IMG/VR virus record: IMGVR_UViG_3300009180_000111
Coordinates: 1 to 36,102 of that record
Length of the DNA stretch: 36,102 bases
Source: a virus
Strand: one strand, 5' to 3'
The notes beneath the pieces were generated by a model. It was not told where the DNA came from, searched no databases, and saw only the letters and a program-made list of their open reading frames with translations. This document shows, one piece after another, positions 25,401 to 33,609 of the stretch. Position numbers and translations under genes: made by a program. Position 1 is the first letter of the stretch; the number at the start of each line of letters is the position of its first letter.

Positions 25401-28400
25401 AAAAGCTGTTTATGATCAAATTTATACTGAAAAAAACAAGGTAAATGAGTATGATGATCTTTATAGATTATCGTCTCAGGAAGCCGCTACAATAAACCAA
25501 GACGAGGTAACTAAACTTATCGAAGAGGATAAAACATTATCTCAAGAGACAAAGGATATGTACGCAGAGGCTTTGGCTTATGAGCCAGGACAGAGACGTA
25601 CTGAATTACCAGTAGAAACTCAGTTTGAATCTCATAAAAAAAATGGAGGATCTACATTCTTGGCAAACGGAGAAAATAAGGCAGGATCTGACGCCTCTTC
25701 TGTGTCTATATTTACAGAGAGATCAAAGATAATTGATGGAGAGATTACAGAAAAAGATATAAATGATTTCAAGGAAGCCAACAAAGATTTATTTGAAGGT
25801 AACGAAGATATACTTGCTATTGGTACTTGGTATGATGCTAAGTCTGGAAAGACTTATATAGATGTATCTGCTGTTGTACCAAATGAGCAAGCAATAAGAC
25901 TTGGTAAGCAGTACAATCAAAAGGCTGTTTATAATTTAAAAACAAACGAAGAGGTAGATACTGGAGGTACTGGTGAAGCTATTGAAGGATTGAAGCCAGA
26001 GATAGATAGAATTAATGATATTAGAGAGATACTAAAACCAACTGCTGCTAAATCTAAACTTGCAGCATTTAAGGCTAAGTATATTGATAAACCAGTTTAC
26101 GATAGAGCTAAACTAGATACTCAGGTTGAGAATGCTAAGAAGTCATTATCTAAGATACTACCTAATGTCAAGTTCGTAGTACACGATACTGAAAAATCTT
26201 ATGAAAATGCTACAGGAGAGTCTGGATCAGGAGGTATGTATATAATGTCTTCAAATGGAGATAAGGTAATACATGTAAATTCTCAGAAAGCAAACGGAAG
26301 GACTGTTGCGCACGAGGTATTTCACGCTATTATATTAGATAAAATAGGTGGAGATAAGTCAGTACAAGATATAACTAAGAGAATGGTAGATGCTGTATAT
26401 AAGACAGCAAGTCCTGAGCTAAAGGATGAGCTAGATGCATTTGCTTCAAGGTACACAGACAAAACAATTAGAGATGAAGAAAAATTAGCAGAACTTATTG
26501 GTATAATGGCTGATGGATACCCACAGATGTCAGCAGCTAATAAGAGTGTAATTAAAAAATGGTTAGACTCTTTAGCTAAAATTTTTGGACTTAAGCCATT
26601 TACAGACAATGAAGTCATAGACTTACTTAACGTAATAGCTTCAAACGTATCTACTGGAGATGTTATTCTTGATGAAAAAGTTAGTATTCTTGGGTACGGA
26701 AGTGTAGAAATAAAAAAAGATATAAAGAGAGAGAGCAAGTTTATAGATTCTCTTATATTTAATAGGTTTCCAACAAACAAAAATACTAAGGTAATAGAGA
26801 ATTTCGATCTGTCAAAGATAAATGGCCAGGTTGCTGGATCCACACTTTCAGATAAGTTGACCGCTGGAGAACTTAAAAAATATAAGACTGTAGATGGAGA
26901 AGATGTACTTGAATCAGTATATACATTCTTAGGAGGAGTTGGTTATCCAGAAGTAACAGGATATGTATGGGCAGCATCTGAAGAGAGTGGGGTCAAAAAA
27001 ATAATTGATACTATGAAGGTTAGCTCTGACGGATACAGGTACTTAATACCTGCCGTTATGTCTAATGTATCTCATATGTCAAATAAGAATATGACTTCAA
27101 TTACTATGGAGGTGTTCAAGGAGGCTATTAACAATAAAGAATTAAACAGGGATACATTTAAAAAAGTAATACTAAAGGCATTCGATAAAAAAGAAGTTAA
27201 AAGATTTAAAGAAGGAGCTACAAAGGCTATATCTGGTAATATATCTGCTATAGATATGGCAGATAAATTGAGAGATTATGTTATCTCAAGCAAGATGACT
27301 TTTGAGTCTAGAAGAGGTCTATTAGAAGGAATGGTAGGTAACTCAGAGGCTGGAAATCCAAAGTTTTCTACAGTTGGAACATTCTTAAGTTTAGCTAAAT
27401 CTTTAACTGAGCCTATAGCAAAGGACGCTGAATTATATCAGGTGCCAGTTGTAATAAGAACAAAGGGTAACCTTACTCCAGTAAAAACAAATAAAGAAGA
27501 TAAGTTCTATCATGAGTCATACGGATATCATATAGAGTCTGACCAAGAAATAGAGGTGCTTCATTTAGATGGTGTATACAATTTAACAGATATAATACCT
27601 GAATTTACAAAGGAGGACGGAACCACTGTATCTACAGAAAAAGAATTAAAAGAAAAGGGAGCAAAGGGATGGGACATAAAGAGAATACTTACCAACCTTG
27701 GAAGGACTCACGGACTATCTAAGTACTCAGCAGAAATTGTATCTAAGAAAAGATCACAAGAATCTGAGAGTTACTCAGACATGAAGGATATTGTTAAGGA
27801 TATGATCGATGATGGTATGTCCATTACAGAGATCAAAAAAACTATAACTAGTGAGTTGGGTGCTGATCAGGTTTCATTAGCTGAGAGAGCCTATAATGAG
27901 CTTACAACGGTTAAAGAAGAGGTGGTTGCTACCAACGATACTGAAGCATTTAGAGATAAGGTTAAGGACCTACCAAAGTCTGGTATAGTTGGAAAGTACT
28001 TGAGTGGTGAGACCATAGAAACTGTTGAAGGTGAGGCTCCACGTAACGCTCAAGAGACAGAGGTTATGTCTCTTATTGATGCTGGTATGCACGGTAAGGA
28101 AACTGTTACCATGGCTAAAGAAGTTTTTGGAGACAAGTACATTGAAAAAACACTTGAGTTCTTAGATACTGCTAACCTAAAACCTCACGAGAAGGCTGTG
28201 CTATATGTTTCGTTAGAGAATGAAATGTTTGATAGAGTTAATGCAGAGCCAGATAACGTAGGATTGAAGAAGTTACAGGATCTAGTTAGAGCAAAATCAC
28301 AACAGTTCTTAAGAGAGTCTTCACTTGCTATAAACGCTGGTAGATTAAGAGCTATAATGAAGGACGGATTTAACTACGAAGCAGTTACAGATAAGTTCCT

Positions 28401-31053
28401 ATCAAGCGATCAGTTAAGAGATAAGAAGGCTGTAGAGAAGGCCATTCAGTCTGATACTAATGCAATCCAGAAGGAGTACGAGAGTATAGTTGCTGAGTCT
28501 GACTTGGAACAAATGATACTTAGTGGTGTTGAGAAACAGGTTAACGAGATCTATAAAAAATTACCTACAGCAAGAAGAGCAAAGGCAGATAAGGCTATTG
28601 CTGCTCTTGAAAAGATACAGAATAAGTTAAGAGGCAAGGCTTACGATGCTACCATTGGAGTTCCAATTGCTCTTATCGACTCTAGTATAACTATTATAAA
28701 GAACTCTATCAAGGCTGGTGTTAGTATAGCTGATGCTATCGAGATAGGTATCAATCATATAAAGGAGAGGTACGGTAATAACTGGGCCAACGAAGATATG
28801 TTCAGAAAGGATATGACCGAAGGTTTTAAGACTGAGGGTATATCTGAAAAGGAAATAAAAGCCAAGGAACTATCTAAGAAGGAGATAGTGAAACAAGCCC
28901 TTATAGATGCTGGATTTGGTAAGGAGATAACAGTAAAGACTAAAGAAGGTAAAGTAAAACGTGATGTACTTGACTGGAAGAAACTTGCTGGAGAGGAAGG
29001 AAGTGTAGATAAGATAAGAGAGAATGTAGAGGGAATAATAGGTAAGGAAGCTGCTAAGGAATTAGAGGACGAGTACAACAACCTTAGAGCTAGTATTATT
29101 GAGAAGTCTCTTAATGAGTTAGAGAATAGAAACACTCCAAGAAAGAAGGTAGATCTAAAGACAAGCGCTAAAAAGTTAGCAGAGCTTTACAACTATGGTC
29201 TATTTGAAAAGGAGTCTGACACCTACGATCGATTAATAAATACTGCCCTTGGTATGAACCAACTGGATCAGAAAAGTTTTGACGAGGCTAAGTCTTTAGC
29301 TAAGAGCTTGTCTGAATTGTTCTCTCAAGAGGATAGCGAAGGAAATAAACTAAGCCAGGAGTACTTAAAGTATGCTGAGAGATCTATAAATAAAAAAATA
29401 GAATCATTATTAAGTAAGGTTGCATGGTCACAATCAAATGGAGCCTACAAGGCTGTTGTGGTTGCTAAAGAGTTCATTGGTTTAGCACAAAGAAATGCGT
29501 TAGTATCTGTAGCTCAGGCTATTGAGAACACAACTTCTGGATATATCTCTAGAGCATTTAAGAAGATTGGATTTATGTTTGATAATGTAGATACAAAAGA
29601 AATGAAGGCTTCTAGAAACAAGTTAGCTAGGATGACCTTTAAGGATATTACATTAAACGGAGGTCTTGAGTTTGGTGATGTTACATCTCCATTCATTACT
29701 AAAAGTAAGACAATGGATTTAATTATTAACGGTAGTGATAGCAGACTATACCATGCACTAACATCTACAGCTCTTGGTAAACCATTCCTAGAGTCTGCCG
29801 ATAGTATGCACAAGGCTGCGCTTGCTCAAGGATTCTTCCATTACAACCTAATAAAGATACTTAGAAAGAAGGGTATGTCTAAGACAGAGGCTAAGAACTA
29901 TGTTTCAGAACAACTAACTGGACAGTCTTTTGAGGATGCCTTAGTTACTTCTAAACAGATCATTGATAAGATAAATGAGAATGCTGGTAAGAAGGTAATC
30001 TCAGACTCTAAAGAAAGTGTCTACAGGTTCGCAAATGACTTGGTTAATGAGGCTTTAGTTCAGGGCAATAAAATTACACTACAGGAACTTGAGGCTTCTT
30101 TAAAGTCAGCTGAGACTGTTGCTGGATTCGAACTAGGTCATGAACCAAACAACATTATATCTAAACCATTAAACCTATTCAACTCTTGGGTACAGACCAG
30201 AACAGATAGAGCTGTTAAGGAGAAGAAGTGGAACGATGCTGCTGCATTAACTGCTGCGTCAATAGTTACAACAAATATACTTAACCCTTACGTTGGAGGT
30301 GGTACTAACTGGACGTTATTAGCAGCTCAAAAGGCTGGTATACCTACACTAAGTACCATATACTGGAACATTAAGTCTAGAGGAAGTAAGCTTGACTTAA
30401 GTTCAGAGGAAGGAATGAAGAACCTTGAGAAGGATCTTAAGTACCAGTTACTGGCTAAGAACGCTAACGCTAGAATGTTTATTGGAGCTGCTGTAACTTT
30501 AGCTGCATTTGCATTAGCTAGTGCTACTGGAGCTGATGATGATCTGTACGAGTGGTTAGAGAAGAATACTTGGGCTAAAAAGTATATGAAGAAGATGAAT
30601 CCTCCAGCTGTACAGTTTATGTTAGCTCAGAAGGATCAAAAGCTTGGAGAGTTCTTAGGCCAGCAGATGAATATAAAGGCAGACGCGTTTGATGAAGGTA
30701 AAAAACTTCAACAGGCACTGAAGAATGCCGCATCTGGTAAAACACAGAAGGCTTTAGGAGGTGCTGGTCAGCTAGTTGGAAGTAGATTATCTACGCCTAT
30801 CATACCTTGGAGAGTGGTTAGGGATGTTCGTGATATCTATAGAGGATTGAATGGACTGCCAGCTATAGAATACGACTACAAGTCTAGTGGATTTGGAAGT
30901 GGATACTTCCAGGGAGGAATGGTAGAACAGCTAGGACTAAGACCTGAGAATGTAAATGATACCGAAGGAAATAGAGGATCATCTGGAAACAGAATGTCAT
31001 CTGGAAATAGAGAGGCTTCTGGAAGCAGAAGTCAGAGTGGCAGTAGAGATTAA
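22483..31053 (+). CDS. Giant polyvalent internal/ejection protein with ART-like and zincin domains
   Basis: 2856 aa. Residues 1-400 are Lys/Gln-rich coiled coil. Residues 400-560 contain hydrophobic Gly-rich stretches (GIAARELGVGIISGL at 412-426; GGLGIIGLSSTGQKY near 500; LLYGAAEVVSELP near 540). Residues 797-945 resemble an ADP-ribosyltransferase fold: FFHVGGKGYD with H806, GVAMYYTKP with Y842/Y843, and TTTEFAPTDVQ with E931. Residues 1190-1375 carry a zincin metallopeptidase motif, HEVFH at 1277-1281 with a likely third ligand E1337. Residues around 1650-1690 and 1900-1960 (SSLAINAGRL) look like polyvalent-protein modules. A membrane-like helix lies at 2663-2684, and the tail is a Ser/Gly/Asn/Arg repeat. 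By position it corresponds to T7 gp16: packed in the head and injected with DNA. Host-modifying activities are inferred. Confidence 0.75.
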   Translation: MLQRPKNNPSGLNDENHKQLISELTKYAQEGASDDDLKKFKETFIAQKKKSVSQPTSQKNVLASKPKQNVTSTLSVTEETQAPAESDGLGGPPKMKTFTGLTPEEQQTLQAKPVIKVSKSSELIGKRLKLQNELSKIKVTPQNQEEISRKTDELSSVIFEQDLIDYSRLSEIENQFKQAKNEEAVDLEANKRLDDLLTTTGIWNNVKATSLNAYNTLIDQAASITDEPGIKEFKADIDPLSEEKKEVKKDAAIKKIKLNDDQINELAKQLYKNKQVNYIETDNINSFLDNLNEDDKNLLKQSRKQTAEHLQESNLKEEKIINAYEVIGNKKIKEYKNIENQILNYKNSGLQIPKNLSDSYVSLGQEIIGIGSDIKKRQDIINKNKSDLGTAQQEFDLLKRQYGDVENFLLNTGIAARELGVGIISGLDYLGSRTSPLAGLPNVQLQRKIIDINKGLEEERSNLRKSVESVESPEGFLNYVSDVMSNQIPNLVATSTGAGGLGIIGLSSTGQKYADMNKEVLEGKASYSPLQMASAPLLYGAAEVVSELPTLSILKKGGRVFESIVKNESDLITKSAKQKAKEWAKDWGIDTSKELAGEEFTNFAQNFNDKYVLGKKDVGLLDNTGTVFKDTFTLTSILKAAPHVAGAILKPLQTNKDLNVLDENSRKIIQFSKQLEDESLTDVEKSVIKKQIDKATVENSTILANTIEKVNNMPDDVYKKIIDLNNKAAEIKTDAFDINNGTLPNKEELIKDLQQEYKTIQEDRSSLIDAKYEPVEVVATEVISPETSSNYANLTEDKDGNFVFFHVGGKGYDKINKSTGGTTATSKEEAGALSKVGGVAMYYTKPEDSERMVNGEAKYAVSIAKDKVYDANTDANNYAEQAKTLHEEENPGKAFDANSKLAYITKIAGENGYDMVVSEWMGKTRAQTTTEFAPTDVQLKEGDKISKAFDQEYRSNTDKGYKAIIPDSKDAKLKAVYDQIYTEKNKVNEYDDLYRLSSQEAATINQDEVTKLIEEDKTLSQETKDMYAEALAYEPGQRRTELPVETQFESHKKNGGSTFLANGENKAGSDASSVSIFTERSKIIDGEITEKDINDFKEANKDLFEGNEDILAIGTWYDAKSGKTYIDVSAVVPNEQAIRLGKQYNQKAVYNLKTNEEVDTGGTGEAIEGLKPEIDRINDIREILKPTAAKSKLAAFKAKYIDKPVYDRAKLDTQVENAKKSLSKILPNVKFVVHDTEKSYENATGESGSGGMYIMSSNGDKVIHVNSQKANGRTVAHEVFHAIILDKIGGDKSVQDITKRMVDAVYKTASPELKDELDAFASRYTDKTIRDEEKLAELIGIMADGYPQMSAANKSVIKKWLDSLAKIFGLKPFTDNEVIDLLNVIASNVSTGDVILDEKVSILGYGSVEIKKDIKRESKFIDSLIFNRFPTNKNTKVIENFDLSKINGQVAGSTLSDKLTAGELKKYKTVDGEDVLESVYTFLGGVGYPEVTGYVWAASEESGVKKIIDTMKVSSDGYRYLIPAVMSNVSHMSNKNMTSITMEVFKEAINNKELNRDTFKKVILKAFDKKEVKRFKEGATKAISGNISAIDMADKLRDYVISSKMTFESRRGLLEGMVGNSEAGNPKFSTVGTFLSLAKSLTEPIAKDAELYQVPVVIRTKGNLTPVKTNKEDKFYHESYGYHIESDQEIEVLHLDGVYNLTDIIPEFTKEDGTTVSTEKELKEKGAKGWDIKRILTNLGRTHGLSKYSAEIVSKKRSQESESYSDMKDIVKDMIDDGMSITEIKKTITSELGADQVSLAERAYNELTTVKEEVVATNDTEAFRDKVKDLPKSGIVGKYLSGETIETVEGEAPRNAQETEVMSLIDAGMHGKETVTMAKEVFGDKYIEKTLEFLDTANLKPHEKAVLYVSLENEMFDRVNAEPDNVGLKKLQDLVRAKSQQFLRESSLAINAGRLRAIMKDGFNYEAVTDKFLSSDQLRDKKAVEKAIQSDTNAIQKEYESIVAESDLEQMILSGVEKQVNEIYKKLPTARRAKADKAIAALEKIQNKLRGKAYDATIGVPIALIDSSITIIKNSIKAGVSIADAIEIGINHIKERYGNNWANEDMFRKDMTEGFKTEGISEKEIKAKELSKKEIVKQALIDAGFGKEITVKTKEGKVKRDVLDWKKLAGEEGSVDKIRENVEGIIGKEAAKELEDEYNNLRASIIEKSLNELENRNTPRKKVDLKTSAKKLAELYNYGLFEKESDTYDRLINTALGMNQLDQKSFDEAKSLAKSLSELFSQEDSEGNKLSQEYLKYAERSINKKIESLLSKVAWSQSNGAYKAVVVAKEFIGLAQRNALVSVAQAIENTTSGYISRAFKKIGFMFDNVDTKEMKASRNKLARMTFKDITLNGGLEFGDVTSPFITKSKTMDLIINGSDSRLYHALTSTALGKPFLESADSMHKAALAQGFFHYNLIKILRKKGMSKTEAKNYVSEQLTGQSFEDALVTSKQIIDKINENAGKKVISDSKESVYRFANDLVNEALVQGNKITLQELEASLKSAETVAGFELGHEPNNIISKPLNLFNSWVQTRTDRAVKEKKWNDAAALTAASIVTTNILNPYVGGGTNWTLLAAQKAGIPTLSTIYWNIKSRGSKLDLSSEEGMKNLEKDLKYQLLAKNANARMFIGAAVTLAAFALASATGADDDLYEWLEKNTWAKKYMKKMNPPAVQFMLAQKDQKLGEFLGQQMNIKADAFDEGKKLQQALKNAASGKTQKALGGAGQLVGSRLSTPIIPWRVVRDVRDIYRGLNGLPAIEYDYKSSGFGSGYFQGGMVEQLGLRPENVNDTEGNRGSSGNRMSSGNREASGSRSQSGSRD
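30967..31050 (+). repeat. Low-complexity SSGNR-type repeats at the end of the giant protein
   Basis: The last 28 codons encode imperfect repeats of (Ser/Gly)-Ser-Gly-(Asn/Ser)-Arg: GNRGSSGNRMSSGNR then EASGSRSQSGSRD. The DNA repeats TCATCTGGAAA(T/C)AGA. This is a disordered, basic tail, possibly DNA-contacting or a packaging tag for the head. Confidence 0.75.
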
Positions 31054-31055
31054 AC

Positions 31056-31073
31056 AAAAAAGCCTCCAATTAA
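31056..31073. repeat. Left copy of 18-bp direct repeat flanking the HNH gene
   Basis: AAAAAAGCCTCCAATTAA is identical to 31398-31415, with the start of one copy 342 bp from the start of the other. It contains the left half of the terminator hairpin but lacks the right half. The HNH stop codon lies inside it. Confidence 0.9.
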
Positions 31074-31384
31074 GAAACTGTCCAATCTTTCTGATTAAAT
31101 GTTTTTAGCCTATGACAATTTGCACATAATGTCTGATGGTTAGATGAATCGTTATTATTTCTATTTCCATCAATATGATCTAGATCAAGTTGACATGGAT
31201 TAATAGGTATAAATCCACACAATTCACAAGTATCTTTTTTTAGTATTTTATTTATTCGTTCTTTCTTACCATGTTTTGTTTTAGAACATGATCGACAATA
31301 AGTATTAAATAATGGATTTCCAGTAACACGACTAAATCCATTAGGTCTGCATTTATTTCCGCATTTACATAAAGGTCTATTCAT
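31070..31384 (-). CDS. Free-standing HNH endonuclease
   Basis: 104 aa from the ATG at 31384; the frame is open to TTG at 31411, but that codon is in the terminator hairpin. A zinc-binding N-terminus (CKCGNKC at 6-12; YCRSC at 29-33) is followed by the HNH module: CELCG at 53-57, LDLDHIDGN at 66-74, and NHQTLCANCHRL at 82-93 with the zinc pair C87/C90 and the catalytic-site H70 and H91. Such proteins nick or cut DNA and often act as mobile homing enzymes in phage genomes. It lies between convergent modules, exactly between the two 18-bp repeats, and has no visible promoter, so it may need read-through of the upstream terminator. Confidence 0.85.
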   Translation of the reverse strand: MNRPLCKCGNKCRPNGFSRVTGNPLFNTYCRSCSKTKHGKKERINKILKKDTCELCGFIPINPCQLDLDHIDGNRNNNDSSNHQTLCANCHRLKTFNQKDWTVS

Positions 31385-31394
31385 AATAATGTAA

Positions 31395-31433
31395 GTTAAA
31401 AAAGCCTCCAATTAAAGGAGGCTTTACTTTTTT
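31395..31433. terminator. Bidirectional terminator between the convergent modules
   Basis: Stem AAAGCCTCC (31401-31409) and GGAGGCTTT (31417-31425) with a 7-nt A/T loop. A T-rich run follows on the plus strand (ACTTTTTT). On the minus strand the hairpin is followed by TTTTTT, so it can stop transcripts from both sides. It sits immediately after the stop of the minus-strand 78-aa gene. Confidence 0.9.
31398..31415. repeat. Right copy of 18-bp direct repeat flanking the HNH gene
   Basis: AAAAAAGCCTCCAATTAA, identical to 31056-31073. Here it is followed by AGGAGGCTTT, so the full hairpin is intact on this side. Confidence 0.9.
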
Positions 31434-31668
31434 AGTCTATTAGATTATCTATATCTATACCGTACTCTTCGAACAGTTTGTTGATGTGTTCAAATACAAC
31501 ATACAGGTCATCATCTCCTGACTGGTCTAGAAGCTGCTCACATTTTTTATAGGAGTTATGCTTTAACTCCCAAAGCATCATGGCCATGTCTCTAGACTTT
31601 ACAAACCTATTAAAGTCTTGATTCTCATCAAAATCATTTAAGTTCCAAGTTATTACTGCCTTGCTCAT
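31432..31668 (-). CDS. Small acidic protein of a common phage family, unknown role
   Basis: 78 aa: MSKAVITWNLNDFDENQDFN, then a helix with RFVKSRDMAMMLWELKHNSY, and an acidic C-terminus ending GIDIDNLID. Short proteins with a beta-strand start, an Asp-rich turn and a DMAxxLWE helix occur in many unrelated phages and have no known function. It is the last gene of the minus-strand module and overlaps the phosphoesterase gene by 4 nt, so the two are translationally coupled. Confidence 0.75.
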   Translation of the reverse strand: MSKAVITWNLNDFDENQDFNRFVKSRDMAMMLWELKHNSYKKCEQLLDQSGDDDLYVVFEHINKLFEEYGIDIDNLID

Positions 31669-33239
31669 AGTGTGGTGTACTTACCGTTAACAATATTTAT
31701 AAGCTGGGCCTTACCATTAGGATGTATTACAGCGTTTGTATTCATCCAGCTCGATAATCCCTTGTTATAGCCTACCCTAAGGTGTGTTAGTGTTCCAACA
31801 CATATGTGACCGTCCAGCCTCAAAGGAGAGTGCGTGTGTCCTGTGATGTTCTTGGTATTCATCTGGGCATACTGCATGGCACTACCCCTGCTACCGTTTG
31901 CACCTATGTGACCGTGAACTCCAAGCTCCCAGTCCATAACCCTAAGGCTATCGTCTATACCTAAACAGAATGCGTTAGTAACGCCAAGTGTCTTCAAGTA
32001 CAATGGAATAACTCCCTTACTATCGTCAGAGTTAACCATCATAGAGGCAAGCTGTATGTAGGCCATCTTGTTACTGTGCTTACGCCAGTCTACATCGTTT
32101 AGCCATCTGTCTAGGAACTCATCGTGGTTACTTCTTACTACACCGAAGTTATAGTCGGAGTACCTCTCGAAGAAGTCAACCATCTCATCAAGCTCATCGA
32201 TCAACGAGTTTGATCCATCCTCCTCACGCTTAAGTAGTTGAAACGGTTGGTTTCTCTCGTGGTGAGATATAGAGTGTCCATTGAACACGTCATGGAGTAT
32301 GATCTGCTTGCAGTTAAGTCTATCAGCCATATCCAAGGATACCTCCAGGACCTTTTCATTTGTTTCTCCAAGGTGTAGGTCACCAAACACCATCACGGTA
32401 GGGTCGTCAACCTTCTCAACCAGTCCAGCAGATACGTGGAAGTCAAGGTCATAGAATGATCCAAGGTCATCTGCTGTAACCTGTCTAACGTGGAAGTCAT
32501 CACCATCAAGCTCTACTATAGCAAATCCATACGTGTGATGGAACTCGCCCTTCTTACCCACCTTTGTGTCTGTGTAGTTCTCAACAGATACAGACCCTGT
32601 AGTAAGGATCAGCTTGTGAGGATAACCATCAAGTATTGGAAGTGACTTAAGGTGAACCCTAGGATGCCCAATGATGCATGATTCAAGCCCTGTCAGCCCA
32701 TTTATTCCAGATAGTGGAGTAGATGCTGTCGGCTGAATTTTAAGGTCTGATAGGATGCATAGGTGCTTGTGTATCTTGTGTCTATTTGCATCAAGGTATG
32801 GAACCACCCTCTCGTGCCAAGAGTTCTGAGCAACGTCCTCCTTGTTCTGGATTGACTTGCTCGCAGACAGTGATATTGGGTTCTTGTACCTTCCAGCTAT
32901 GATGTGTATGGACGCATCGATATGACTAGCGTAGGCCTCGATATTTGTCATTAGCCTATGGTTTATGTCTGTCTCTGACTGACACCATGACACTATAAAC
33001 CTCCTCTTAGAGTTATCGTGCACCTTCTTCTTAGCCTCCTTGAAGACATCCGTGTTCTCAATCTCTAGATTATTAGAGATCTTATTCTTCTCAAGCCACT
33101 TTGACACCTTTCGTCTAACATTATCGTCATAGACAATACCGTGTTCATTGCATGATTTCTCGCAGGACACCTTTATGCTATGTCCAGTTGAGAAGTAATG
33201 CAGCACTGAATCTTTAAACTCCTGAGTATACTTTTTCAT
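31665..33239 (-). CDS. Calcineurin-like metallophosphoesterase with N-terminal HTH-like segment
   Basis: 524 aa. Residues 1-55 look like a helix-turn-helix (FKDSVLHYFSTGHSIKVSC). The catalytic domain carries all the two-metal motifs: GDLH at 286-289, HDVFNGH at 316-322, NHDE at 371-374, VHGHIG at 441-446 and GHTH at 467-470. This family includes DNA nucleases (Mre11/SbcD) and phage T5 A1, an early DNase of similar length; a nuclease role is possible but not shown. GC is about 43-50% in sampled lines, much higher than the genes upstream of it in the operon. It overlaps its neighbours on both sides. Confidence 0.85.
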   Translation of the reverse strand: MKKYTQEFKDSVLHYFSTGHSIKVSCEKSCNEHGIVYDDNVRRKVSKWLEKNKISNNLEIENTDVFKEAKKKVHDNSKRRFIVSWCQSETDINHRLMTNIEAYASHIDASIHIIAGRYKNPISLSASKSIQNKEDVAQNSWHERVVPYLDANRHKIHKHLCILSDLKIQPTASTPLSGINGLTGLESCIIGHPRVHLKSLPILDGYPHKLILTTGSVSVENYTDTKVGKKGEFHHTYGFAIVELDGDDFHVRQVTADDLGSFYDLDFHVSAGLVEKVDDPTVMVFGDLHLGETNEKVLEVSLDMADRLNCKQIILHDVFNGHSISHHERNQPFQLLKREEDGSNSLIDELDEMVDFFERYSDYNFGVVRSNHDEFLDRWLNDVDWRKHSNKMAYIQLASMMVNSDDSKGVIPLYLKTLGVTNAFCLGIDDSLRVMDWELGVHGHIGANGSRGSAMQYAQMNTKNITGHTHSPLRLDGHICVGTLTHLRVGYNKGLSSWMNTNAVIHPNGKAQLINIVNGKYTTL

Positions 33240-33360
33240 ACTTTTTCTTTATTATGTTACGGTAAACATTATTTACAGACTCCTTATTACCACCCCTGCG
33301 GTATAGGTACTGCATAACTACTAGTATTCTTTGTAGAGGGGATTGCTTATGTTCTTTCAT
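33214..33360 (-). CDS. Small basic ORF before the phosphoesterase
   Basis: 48 aa from ATG at 33360: MKEHKQSPLQRILVVMQYLY, then RRGGNKESVNNVYRNIIKKK and a short end. It fills an otherwise empty 107-nt gap, overlapping the MazG-like gene by 14 nt and the phosphoesterase start by 26 nt, in keeping with the packing of this operon. It is basic and helical with no recognised motif. Coding status rests only on context. Confidence 0.45.
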   Translation of the reverse strand: MKEHKQSPLQRILVVMQYLYRRGGNKESVNNVYRNIIKKKYEKVYSGV

Positions 33361-33604
33361 TTAGTTCTATTTGAATTCTTTTTAAATAAAGTGAAAGGTC
33401 AAGTACCTCCTCAAGTGCGTGAGTTACCCAACCTTTAAGATCAATATCAGTTCGATCTAGCGTTGTATTGTATTTTTTAATACCTACTACTGATCTTCTT
33501 AAAAGATCGTCTCTAACAGCCTCTACCACAGAATCCTTTGGAGGACTCATTATCTCGTGACCGTTTACTACAATATCATTTGTTGTTGTCGTTGTGTATT
33601 TCAT
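33347..33604 (-). CDS. MazG-like (NTP pyrophosphohydrolase-fold) protein
   Basis: 85 aa. The core RRSVVGIKKYNTTLDRTDID (36-55) followed by LKGWVTHALEEVLDLSLYLK (56-75) has the GxxKY...L...EExxD pattern of short phage proteins related to the all-alpha MazG pyrophosphohydrolases; EEVLD is at 65-69. Such enzymes hydrolyse nucleoside triphosphates. The protein is shorter than full MazG and the first metal-binding EExxE is not evident (RDD at 31-33 may stand in), so activity is uncertain. The start follows a poly-Thr N-terminus, MKYTTTTT. Confidence 0.6.
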   Translation of the reverse strand: MKYTTTTTNDIVVNGHEIMSPPKDSVVEAVRDDLLRRSVVGIKKYNTTLDRTDIDLKGWVTHALEEVLDLSLYLKRIQIELNERT

Positions 33605-33609
33605 ATTTT

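Noticed and set aside
26322-26843. Antisense 173-aa open frame in the giant gene
   Set aside because: It lies wholly opposite a well-supported coding region carrying the zincin motif, and its composition (Ser/Ile/Phe-rich) is that of a shadow frame.
22483-31053. Virion RNA polymerase, as in giant proteins of many crAss-like phages
   Set aside because: No DxDxD/DFDGD-type catalytic motif was found in the protein.
31385-31411. Longer TTG start for the HNH protein
   Set aside because: The extra codons come from the terminator hairpin; the ATG at 31384 gives a normal-looking zinc-binding N-terminus.
31602-31609. Minus-strand TAGGTTTG matching the -7 consensus
   Set aside because: It is inside the 78-aa coding gene with no gene start suitably downstream; likely chance.
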